A DNA stretch of 64,000 bases from Flavobacterium pisciphilum (GTDB taxonomy: Bacteria; Bacteroidota; Bacteroidia; Flavobacteriales; Flavobacteriaceae). Under the pieces are notes generated by a model. That model saw only the letters and a program-made list of their open reading frames with translations. It ran no database searches and was not told the origin of the DNA. Where the stretch lies: NCBI RefSeq assembly GCF_020905345.1, contig NZ_JAJJMO010000001.1:2232001-2296000 (forward strand), in the 5' to 3' direction. Shown here piece after piece: positions 57,385 to 64,000 of the stretch. Every line of letters starts with the position of its first letter. Positions within the stretch are counted from its first letter, which is position 1. The translations under genes were made by a program, and so were the position numbers.

Positions 57385-57798
57385 TTAATTCAATTCCTCT
57401 TTTAAACTTTTTATTGACGCAACTGGTACATTTTCAACATGGTTTTGCCAATATGAAAAACCTCCAGTTCCGTTCCACTCATTATCTACCGCGAAATGAG
57501 CATCAAATTCAGCTAAAAAAGCGCCAACTGCTGGAGGAGCAGAAGACTGAACATATTGACCACGTAAACCCACTACTTTTGTATATTTTCCAAAACCAGT
57601 TGCATATATTTTTCCATTTACCTGCACTACAATATGGCTATCAGGACCATTTACAGCCTGTGTAATTACAACTGTACCCGATACACTATTTTGTGTTGGT
57701 ACAACTACTAAACTAAATGTGGCAATAGGAGCACCTGGTGTTCCAACGTTACCGATTGTTCCTTTAGCAAAATAAGCACTATCTAATAGACCTGACAT
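57385..57798 (-). CDS. Small protein resembling DUF1842, function unknown
   Basis: A 137-residue protein without a signal peptide, Gly/Val-rich and beta-stranded in the first 100 residues (FAKGTIGNVGTPGAPIATFS, GTVVITQAVN, IVVQVNGKIYATGF). It ends in a polar helical tail (VPVASIKSLKEELN). The NVGTPGAP and WNGTGGFSYW patterns recall, from memory, the DUF1842 family; this is not verified. It lies between a hairpin terminator and a gap, so it has its own transcript, or follows the radical SAM run as a separate unit. Its role with the adjacent cassette is a guess. Confidence 0.5.
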   Translation of the reverse strand: MSGLLDSAYFAKGTIGNVGTPGAPIATFSLVVVPTQNSVSGTVVITQAVNGPDSHIVVQVNGKIYATGFGKYTKVVGLRGQYVQSSAPPAVGAFLAEFDAHFAVDNEWNGTGGFSYWQNHVENVPVASIKSLKEELN

Positions 57799-58188
57799 AA
57801 TTTCTTAATTTATATTTTTTTCTTACTCATAAGGCTTTTCAGGGACCGCCTCGTTTTTTTAAGTGGGATCTGCTCCACTCTTACTTTAAATTTTAACGAA
57901 TATAATATTGGGGCAAAAATTATAATACTCATATCAAACCAAGAATAAACAGGATTGCACCTGCTTTTTTATTAGATTCTGCTTCAAAAAATTTCTCACA
58001 TTCTTGATTTAGTTTGAAATAACCTTTCTGAGCAATTTCTTTTTATTTTCTATGTTAAATTTACAATCCATCTGAAGGCATAAATAAAAAAATGTTATGA
58101 GAACGGTATTTTTATCCATGAAGCAAATAATAAGCGTGATGAAGCGATTTTAGAAACGAATAAGAAGAATCTTCGTTCCTAAAAAACA
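57799..58188. other. Gene-free gap beyond the accessory cassette
   Basis: About 390 bases without an intact gene between the ligase gene and the 137-residue gene. It holds the frameshifted small ORF remnant (57929-58071) and a weak hairpin near 58153-58177 (AACGAA with TTCGTT) 12 bases after the ligase stop, which may end the cassette transcript. A second small hairpin lies near 57861-57880. Confidence 0.5.
57929..58071 (-). pseudogene. Possible frameshifted small ORF downstream of the ligase gene
   Basis: On the minus strand a start at 58071 gives MDCKFNIENK and then leaves its frame at an A-run; one inserted base would join it to the next frame, which reads EIAQKGYFKLNQECEKFFEA, then ESNKKAGAILFILGLI and stop at 57929. 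The joined peptide of about 48 residues looks protein-like. Either a small gene with a broken poly-A tract or a chance overlap; the start is not supported by a clear promoter. Confidence 0.3.
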
Positions 58189-59388
58189 TTATCTCAAATC
58201 CAACAAGATTGGGATTTTAGTAGTATTGGGATCTATATACAACTCAGAAACTGTAACTAGTAAAACTTCTACCTCAATACGATCATCTTCATTATAGTCT
58301 AATAGTTTTTTTAATTCTTCGCATTTCTCATGAATAAAATCTAGGCTATGATTTTCGAAACTATTTTGTACAATTAGCAACCTAACAATATCTTTAAAAG
58401 AATCACTACTAGACAGTTGAATTTGAAAAGCATCTGCTCCATTCGTAAGAGAAATGAATTCATCTAAATCATAGTGTTGCTCACAAACTATAAAAGATTT
58501 AGCTTCTCTAGATTTTAACTCTAGAAAAGATTTTCCATCTAAATCAACCCACCTCCCTATATCTCCTATGGCATATCGAAAAACGGGAAATCTTTTACGG
58601 AAAGTATTGGTAACGGCAATTATACCATATCCGTCTTTATCTGGATTAATAATTTCTACTATAATCCCTTTAATGACTAGAAACAATGATGGATTTTTAG
58701 TCCTATCAGACCAAGCCCAAATACCCGTTTCGGCTGAACCATACATAGAATAAATTTGTTGGTAGCCGAATTTTTTCTGTAAAAACCGTTGTACGTTAGG
58801 TCTTAAAAATTCACCTGCATAAAACAAATTTTCTATCTCTATTTTTCTATTATTCTCTTCTAAATACTGTGCGAAACACAATAGCTTAGAAGGAGTTCCT
58901 AATATAAAATCCGGTTTAAAATAATTAACTGCCTGTTCTATGTCTTTATAATTGGCATGTGCACTCAATGCTAATGTTGTAGCTTGACATTTTTCTAAAA
59001 TATCATCCATAATGGCTGCTGTACGGTACATATCTGAATAACCAAAAATATTTAAGGCAATTGTTTTAGAAGTAAAAAAATTGTTTTCCGTTAACTCTTT
59101 TGCCAATGCAAGACGCTGATTTTGGTTTTCTTGTATATCAACTGGAAAAACCAAAGGGTTTTGAGTACTACCGCCTGACCTTACTAAATACACACCTGTT
59201 TTTTCTTCCTGAAGTTTGAATTTTGTATTTAGAATCGGTACTAATTCTTTTTTGCTTAGCATAGGCGCATCAGCAGCTAAATCATTTCCTCTATAAAATT
59301 CGATGTATAATGGGTTTTCTTTAGCTAATTCAAAATAATCTTGCAATACTGAGTTCTCTATTTTTGGAGGAATACAAGTTGAATGCAT
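58189..59388 (-). CDS. PaaK-like adenylate-forming enzyme
   Basis: A 399-residue stand-alone adenylation enzyme of the phenylacetate-CoA-ligase/F390-synthetase type. The P-loop-like RSGGSTQNPLVF lies near residues 69-80, with the GTPSKLL helix near 160, YGSAETG near 215-221 and the FPVFRYAIGDIGRWVDLDG motif near 270-288. It activates a carboxylic acid as its acyl-AMP, possibly onto a thiol. It is the last gene of the five-gene run, 11 bases after the glycosyltransferase. The substrate is unknown and no carrier protein is seen. Confidence 0.75.
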   Translation of the reverse strand: MHSTCIPPKIENSVLQDYFELAKENPLYIEFYRGNDLAADAPMLSKKELVPILNTKFKLQEEKTGVYLVRSGGSTQNPLVFPVDIQENQNQRLALAKELTENNFFTSKTIALNIFGYSDMYRTAAIMDDILEKCQATTLALSAHANYKDIEQAVNYFKPDFILGTPSKLLCFAQYLEENNRKIEIENLFYAGEFLRPNVQRFLQKKFGYQQIYSMYGSAETGIWAWSDRTKNPSLFLVIKGIIVEIINPDKDGYGIIAVTNTFRKRFPVFRYAIGDIGRWVDLDGKSFLELKSREAKSFIVCEQHYDLDEFISLTNGADAFQIQLSSSDSFKDIVRLLIVQNSFENHSLDFIHEKCEELKKLLDYNEDDRIEVEVLLVTVSELYIDPNTTKIPILLDLR

Positions 59389-59399
59389 AGTTTGTAGTT

Positions 59400-60314
59400 T
59401 TATTTATTTCTCATTTTGAAATAACATCTATTTTTAATCAAGCCTCTAGAGTGATTTAAGATAAATAATGTTTTTTGTTGCCAAGATGGTAATCGTTCCA
59501 TTGCATGTTCAAACCACCTTTGTGACAACATTCCCATTAGCTGTTGATCGTATTGATTGGAGCTTTCCTTATATCGTTTTAATATAACTGGAACTTCTAA
59601 TTCTTTCCAATTAGCATAACTACTCCGAGATAAACTTCCTTCAATCTCTCTTACTTCAATACAGGTTTTATTCAGTAATCCAACTCGTACCTGTTTAGCC
59701 AGGCTTTTTAAAATACGATACCAAAAATCAATTCCTTCATTTAAGGAAACATCTGTTTGGTAACGAATGTCTTCTAGGTATTTTTTTTGGATAACAACAT
59801 TACTACCAACACCCATAATAAAATCTGGCGAACTAATACTATGCAACGCATTAGGTATTAAAAACAATTCATTTGAAAGAGAAGTCAACTCTGATTCAAA
59901 CGACTTAATATTTGGCAAATAATAATCTGACGGAATCAATAAAATTCCAAGTACCAAAACACCTATATTTTCCTGTTCCATGATTAAATTAACATCACTT
60001 AAACAAGAAGGAGTATAACAATCGTCAGCATCCAAAAAACTTATAAGATCTCCAGTTGCTAGTTCTATACCAATATTCCTTGCATTACTAGGGCCTTTAT
60101 TTTCCTTTAATTCAATGATTTTAATATCTGTTTTCAAAAATTGTGGAGCAAAAAACGATATGGAATCTTTTAAACAAACCAGACTTCGATCTGTACTAAA
60201 ATCATCAATAATAATAATTTGCGATGCTTTGCTATCTTGAAAAGCAAGCGAACGAATCGTATCATCTATATACTTTTCTTTGTTGTAAAGAGGTATGACA
60301 ACTGTATGTTTCAC
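59400..60314 (-). CDS. Family 2 glycosyltransferase (GT-A fold)
   Basis: A 304-residue enzyme. It has VVIPLYNKEKYIDDTIRSL at the N-terminus, IIIIDDFSTDRS, the GPSNARNIGIELATGDL motif and the SFLDADD metal-binding site near residues 92-98, followed by an acceptor region. No membrane segment is evident, so it is a cytoplasmic transferase using a nucleotide sugar. It sits within the radical SAM run, 8 bases from the ATP-grasp gene, which is unusual for a surface-polysaccharide cluster, as no polymerase, flippase or sugar-nucleotide genes accompany it. The acceptor is unknown. Confidence 0.82.
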   Translation of the reverse strand: MKHTVVIPLYNKEKYIDDTIRSLAFQDSKASQIIIIDDFSTDRSLVCLKDSISFFAPQFLKTDIKIIELKENKGPSNARNIGIELATGDLISFLDADDCYTPSCLSDVNLIMEQENIGVLVLGILLIPSDYYLPNIKSFESELTSLSNELFLIPNALHSISSPDFIMGVGSNVVIQKKYLEDIRYQTDVSLNEGIDFWYRILKSLAKQVRVGLLNKTCIEVREIEGSLSRSSYANWKELEVPVILKRYKESSNQYDQQLMGMLSQRWFEHAMERLPSWQQKTLFILNHSRGLIKNRCYFKMRNK

Positions 60315-60322
60315 GCTTTTTA

Positions 60323-61594
60323 TTATTCTAATATTGGATAAATCAAAGCTCGACCTTGATGTACATTCACAATCAATTCATCTGAACCACGAAACAAACC
60401 AGATCCGTATGTTTTATCATCTTTACACAATAGCATTCCTACTAAATGAATCTGCCGATTATTTTCAATGTCATTAAACTCTTTCTGGTCAATAAAATGT
60501 TGAATCACATATTTATCCCAATTTTCTCTAATAATGGCGCTCCAATCTTCTGTTGTGCAATCACTTTTAACATAAGCCCCTATTCCTCTTCCTCCACTAT
60601 TTAATTTTAAGATTAAATTCTGTTCGCAGTTAATAAAGGCATCACAACCTATAGGCTCAACAATAACATAACTCGGAATAAGGTAATCTCGTAGAAAGCT
60701 ATAATCCTCAACGTCTAAATAATCGTTCATTATTTGAGCATCATACATTACTGCCAAAACCCTTTTATCATGAATCAAAATAAGACTACGGATATCATTA
60801 AAATAAGAGTTTTGCTCAATCAATTTGTCTATCACATCAGGTCTTATTTTTTTTAGCTCCTCCCGATCCATTTCTAAAATAAATTGTGAAGCGGGTTCTC
60901 CATTTACACAAATCAAATCATTTGATACTATTAGATCCTGAGGTCTTGCAGAAATTAATTCGATGTCTAGTTTTGCTAATTCCTTTTGAAGAAAAAAAAT
61001 CTCAGTCCCTTTTTCATTATCATGAATAAGAACTACTTTTTTATTAGGTACAAATTGATTGTATAAATCATCAACGAGAGCATTCAAATCTGCCTCTTTA
61101 GTATTTACCTCAACTTCATAACCGTTTAGTTGATTGTTTATCAAACCTATATAATAACTAATCATCCAACCGTTTAAAGGATATCGTGCTCCTATTTCAC
61201 AAATTTTTGCCTGATTGTTTTTAGTATATACAAAATCAGGGCGATAGAAACCCTGATTATATAATTTGTCATTACTTTTTTTCAATAAAGCTTCTAAGTC
61301 TTCATCAAGTTGATAATACTTTCGTATTCTATCATCTTCAAAATAATTTAAAACAATCGCTTTGCAAGCTTTATTCAAAATACCACACAAATGATCCATT
61401 TGTTTATTGTATTCTGAAGATAATGTTATTGATGAATTAGCAAAAAAATGACTGCTCACCTCTTTATTATTCCCAAAATATTCAACGAACAATTGCTTCC
61501 ATTTTTCTTGCTTATCAGCTTGAATTGGCTCCAACTTAATTTTAGGCACAACGAGTTGGGCTTCAATCTCTTTTTTTGTACTAATCATCATCAA
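60323..61594 (-). CDS. Circularly permuted ATP-grasp-like enzyme
   Basis: A 423-residue protein without membrane or signal segments. The N-terminal region includes YRPDFVYTKNNQAKICEIGARYPLNG, a pattern I associate with permuted ATP-grasp proteins. The C-terminal half has an ATP-grasp nucleotide-binding pattern: LKLNSGGRGIGAYV near 330-345 and YVIQHFIDQKEF near 365-378, ending with a Gly-Leu-Phe-Arg-Gly-Ser segment. ATP-grasp enzymes form peptide, amide or ester bonds via acyl phosphates. It follows the helical protein gene by 9 bases. The substrate is unknown. Confidence 0.6.
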   Translation of the reverse strand: MMMISTKKEIEAQLVVPKIKLEPIQADKQEKWKQLFVEYFGNNKEVSSHFFANSSITLSSEYNKQMDHLCGILNKACKAIVLNYFEDDRIRKYYQLDEDLEALLKKSNDKLYNQGFYRPDFVYTKNNQAKICEIGARYPLNGWMISYYIGLINNQLNGYEVEVNTKEADLNALVDDLYNQFVPNKKVVLIHDNEKGTEIFFLQKELAKLDIELISARPQDLIVSNDLICVNGEPASQFILEMDREELKKIRPDVIDKLIEQNSYFNDIRSLILIHDKRVLAVMYDAQIMNDYLDVEDYSFLRDYLIPSYVIVEPIGCDAFINCEQNLILKLNSGGRGIGAYVKSDCTTEDWSAIIRENWDKYVIQHFIDQKEFNDIENNRQIHLVGMLLCKDDKTYGSGLFRGSDELIVNVHQGRALIYPILE

Positions 61595-61603
61595 AATATC
61601 AAT

Positions 61604-62422
61604 TTAAAAACTCAGCTGTTCAATTTCCAAAAGCTCTTCCATCACTGCAGCTTTTTTATGTAAATATTCCTTAACAATCCCTTCTAAATCATAGGATTCA
61701 AGATCTACATTCATTGCCTTAGCGTAATGAAAAATAGAGCTAACAGCAAAAAAGAAATGATTTTTTTCTGTAGGTCCACAATGAACGCTTATCCATGCCA
61801 AGGTTTTTTCGCATTCCTCTTCAGAGAAACCATAATCATTAAGCAGCCAATTTTTAAATCTTGGAAGTATATACTCTACTTCGCCATGTGTATAAATTTC
61901 GTGTATCAAAGTTGTCAATAAGGCAATCATTATGTCCTTATTTCGCAATGAATTTTGATCTTTCCATGCTTTAAAGTCAGAAGCGCTTTGATTTAAATAT
62001 TTGCGTGAAAGCCAATCATCATCAGTACAAATAGTAGTTGCCATTGTATAAAACAACTGGGAGTGTAAAACTCTACCAACAACTGCCAAATCTTCGTCTA
62101 CAATTCGATTTAAACTTGTAATCGAATCTAATAGTGCTTTTTCATCTACAATGGGTTGCTTTTTATGTACCAACATCGTCATTCGGTTACTAATTCCAGC
62201 AACAGTCATTGCGCTATTATTAGTTTGACTCCAACTATGAAAAAAACGTTGCAATCTTTCTTTCTCTTGTACTTTAGATGTCAATTGATTAAAACTTTCT
62301 TCAATTTTTGAAAATGATTTTTCTTGATTTGGCAAAAACTTTAATAATTGATCCTTTAAATGGGATTCTTCCATTCCTTCAATGACTGGAAGAATAATTG
62401 AACTTAAATTGGTCATAATCAT
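61604..62422 (-). CDS. Helical protein, possibly heme-oxygenase-like iron-dependent oxidase
   Basis: A 272-residue all-helical protein with no signal peptide. The overall pattern, with HEIYTHGEVEYILPRFKNWL near residues 175-194 and ISVHCGPTEKNHFFFAVSS near 220-238, resembles the heme-oxygenase-like (TenA/PqqC/HDO) fold, where Glu/His residues bind iron or a cofactor. I cannot align the metal ligands with certainty, so this is a tentative call. It lies between the radical SAM gene (116 bases) and the ATP-grasp gene (9 bases). The start could also be 6 bases later (MTNLSS). Confidence 0.5.
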   Translation of the reverse strand: MIMTNLSSIILPVIEGMEESHLKDQLLKFLPNQEKSFSKIEESFNQLTSKVQEKERLQRFFHSWSQTNNSAMTVAGISNRMTMLVHKKQPIVDEKALLDSITSLNRIVDEDLAVVGRVLHSQLFYTMATTICTDDDWLSRKYLNQSASDFKAWKDQNSLRNKDIMIALLTTLIHEIYTHGEVEYILPRFKNWLLNDYGFSEEECEKTLAWISVHCGPTEKNHFFFAVSSIFHYAKAMNVDLESYDLEGIVKEYLHKKAAVMEELLEIEQLSF

Positions 62423-62538
62423 TTAATTTATAGGTTAATTGCAATCTTAAATTTGGGGTTTTGACTTTAATACCCTTTTAAATATAGATTCAGGGCACTA
62501 TATTGTTATGTTGAGGATTATTTTAATCCCTTCCATAA

Positions 62539-63963
62539 CTACTTCATCATTAATAATTCTAATTTTATTAACGAGTCTTTTGCTCTTTCCATTTTAACGG
62601 CGTATTCATCATTCACTTCTTGGACGTCAGCATTACAAAAACTGCAAACTGCTTCTTCTTCATAAACATAATTATCACATCCGTGGCATAACTTAAGTGC
62701 TTTGGGTATTCTTGGAACTCTATCTGTATTATCTGAAACCAAAATTGGAGTGACATCATTAGGTGATTGTATTTCTACTATTACGCCATTTTCATCTTCA
62801 ACAATAATCTCAAAAAGTCCCATATCAAAAGACATTCCTGGTGCTTCTTGCGTTTTTCTTATTCGTTCCTTAAGACCTTTCTTTTTTAATTCTAGAGCGC
62901 GATGATGACAAAAAGGATTATTACCTCTCTTACCAAACAACACATGACTAGTCCATGTACAGCCCGCTAAGCAAGAAGATTCGTAATAGCAACCTTTACA
63001 ACCGCCCCATAATTCTTCTTTATTTCTATATCTGGAAAAAACCATTTCTTCGCTATATTTCCAAATATCTTCAAGCTCCATATCTTTTACATTACCTCCA
63101 GTATATGCACTTGTTGGTAATGACGGACATCCTTTAATTTTACCATCTGCCTCAATCCCTAATCCTGTATGTCCTGCGGAACATCCTGTATAATATTTTT
63201 CATTACCCTGTCTCCAAATATGTTCATATGGTCCAAAATAACCAATGTTATTTCCTGCCTGTATTAAAATATTATGTGCTAAGGCTTTTCTGTATATCAC
63301 GATAAGGTCGTCATAAAAATCAATTAATTCATAAGGTTGAACTATCAATTCTTCTGAGTTATCTACGGCATTTCCCATAGCAACAGCTAGTTGTATTTGC
63401 CAGTTCTTTACATCATTTTCAATAAGAATATCCAACAGTTCATTCAGCTCATTTTTACTTCTTTTTGTAATTACTGTATTTACGCTAGAAGTTATATTGT
63501 GCTTTTTTAATAGTTGCAAGCAATTAACTGCATGTTCAAAAGAATCTCTTCTTCCCCTTATTTTATTATGTGTATCAGGCATCCCATCAATGGAAACTCC
63601 AATATTATTTATTCCTGCTTTTTTTGCATCAATGATTCGCTCTTCATTTAAATTATATGCACCAGACTGCATAGAACATTCAATCCCACTTTGATGTATT
63701 CTTTCGATAATTTCAATCCAATCTTTTCTTAGAAAAGCCTCTCCACCAATAATGGAAATTTCTCTTGTACCAAGACGTTTAAGACTTTCGATAACACCAA
63801 AACATTGTTCAGTAGTTAATTCGCCAGGCCTTACTTTTCCAGCTCTAGATCCGCAATGTGAGCATTTCAAATTACATGCTAAAGTAATTTCCCACACTAC
63901 ATGAACAGGAGTGGCTGTTTCATAATCGTCTCTTACTCTGTATCGTGTCGAAGTCTTGTCCAT
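62539..63963 (-). CDS. Radical SAM/SPASM protein with C-terminal zinc ribbon
   Basis: A 474-residue radical SAM enzyme. The [4Fe-4S] motif CNLKCSHC uses Cys30, Cys34 and Cys37, with the GGEAFLR strand-2 Gly motif near 75. The SPASM domain lies about residues 255-360 (GCSAGHTG, KGCPSLP, GGCKGCYYESSCLAGC, FCHHRAL), with enough Cys for two auxiliary clusters. A C-terminal ribbon CHGC-x10-CSFC (Cys426, 429, 440, 443) follows. The N-terminus and SPASM resemble the maturases associated with Y-x10-GDL or GDL-motif peptides (from memory). It likely modifies a peptide. It heads the five-gene run. Confidence 0.85.
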   Translation of the reverse strand: MDKTSTRYRVRDDYETATPVHVVWEITLACNLKCSHCGSRAGKVRPGELTTEQCFGVIESLKRLGTREISIIGGEAFLRKDWIEIIERIHQSGIECSMQSGAYNLNEERIIDAKKAGINNIGVSIDGMPDTHNKIRGRRDSFEHAVNCLQLLKKHNITSSVNTVITKRSKNELNELLDILIENDVKNWQIQLAVAMGNAVDNSEELIVQPYELIDFYDDLIVIYRKALAHNILIQAGNNIGYFGPYEHIWRQGNEKYYTGCSAGHTGLGIEADGKIKGCPSLPTSAYTGGNVKDMELEDIWKYSEEMVFSRYRNKEELWGGCKGCYYESSCLAGCTWTSHVLFGKRGNNPFCHHRALELKKKGLKERIRKTQEAPGMSFDMGLFEIIVEDENGVIVEIQSPNDVTPILVSDNTDRVPRIPKALKLCHGCDNYVYEEEAVCSFCNADVQEVNDEYAVKMERAKDSLIKLELLMMK

Positions 63964-64000
63964 CTTAATTTTTATTTATGGTTAATTGATTAAAAAAACG

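Noticed and set aside
60060..60120. GDL motif in the glycosyltransferase as a possible maturation motif
   Set aside because: The tripeptide lies in the ATGDL...FLDADD segment that is normal in GT2 enzymes.
1..64000. CRISPR array, tRNA, rRNA, insertion sequence or prophage
   Set aside because: No regularly spaced direct repeats, cloverleaf-like segments, transposase, integrase or phage structural genes were recognised by eye.

Overview
The window reads as chromosomal DNA of a Bacteroidota species, most likely Flavobacterium or a close relative. The signs are low GC, genes without recognisable Shine-Dalgarno sequences, promoter boxes of the flavobacterial TAnnTTTG type, two SusC/SusD pairs, an S46 dipeptidyl-peptidase, a cysteine-poor L36 and very flavobacteria-like housekeeping proteins. 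The genus is an inference. I see no rRNA, tRNA, CRISPR array, transposase or phage gene.

Layout. (1) Positions 1-15988, minus strand: the str/S10/spc/alpha ribosomal superoperon, read from right to left: rpsL-rpsG-fusA-rpsJ, then a promoter-bearing gap, then rplC-D-W-B, rpsS, rplV, rpsC, rplP, rpmC, rpsQ, rplN-X-E, rpsN, rpsH, rplF-R, rpsE, rpmD, rplO, secY, infA, rpmJ, rpsM-K-D and the start of rpoA, which is cut by the window edge. tuf, adk and map are not in the operon; adk lies 33 kb away at 48.9-49.5 kb. (2) 16.2-29.3 kb, plus strand: an Omp85/BamA-like outer-membrane protein and two SusC/SusD nutrient-uptake pairs separated by rlmB and a 1.2-kb gap holding decayed coding remnants. (3) 29.5-37 kb: rhomboid protease, rarA, a secreted protein, a YjjG-type nucleotidase, radC, a membrane protein, mpl and a TPR protein. 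(4) 37-46.4 kb: a 2111-residue alpha-2-macroglobulin-like protein carrying a TonB-plug-like insertion, a DPP7-like S46 peptidase and a small beta-barrel protein. (5) 46.5-54.8 kb: obg, a CorC/TlyC-like protein, adk, hpt, a HEAT-like protein, purK, purE and an M3 metallopeptidase, with short noncoding repeats between them. (6) 54.9-64 kb, minus strand: an accessory region.

The accessory region is the most unusual part. A closely packed five-gene run (58189-63963) encodes a radical SAM/SPASM enzyme with a C-terminal zinc ribbon, a helical protein that may have the heme-oxygenase-like fold, a circularly permuted ATP-grasp-like protein, a family 2 glycosyltransferase and a PaaK-like adenylate-forming enzyme. 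Downstream lie a 137-residue protein, a 77-residue protein and a 607-residue lipoprotein with one C-terminal CxxCH heme motif. This looks like a peptide- or small-molecule-modifying pathway. No convincing precursor peptide is visible in the window; it may lie beyond the right edge.

How the genes work together: the ribosomal block makes the translation and Sec machinery. The SusC/SusD pairs, the Omp85-like protein, the macroglobulin, the S46 and M3 peptidases and the rhomboid form an envelope and peptide/nutrient-handling set. purE, purK, hpt and adk cover purine synthesis, salvage and energy charge. Family names are from memory of conserved motifs; no search was run.
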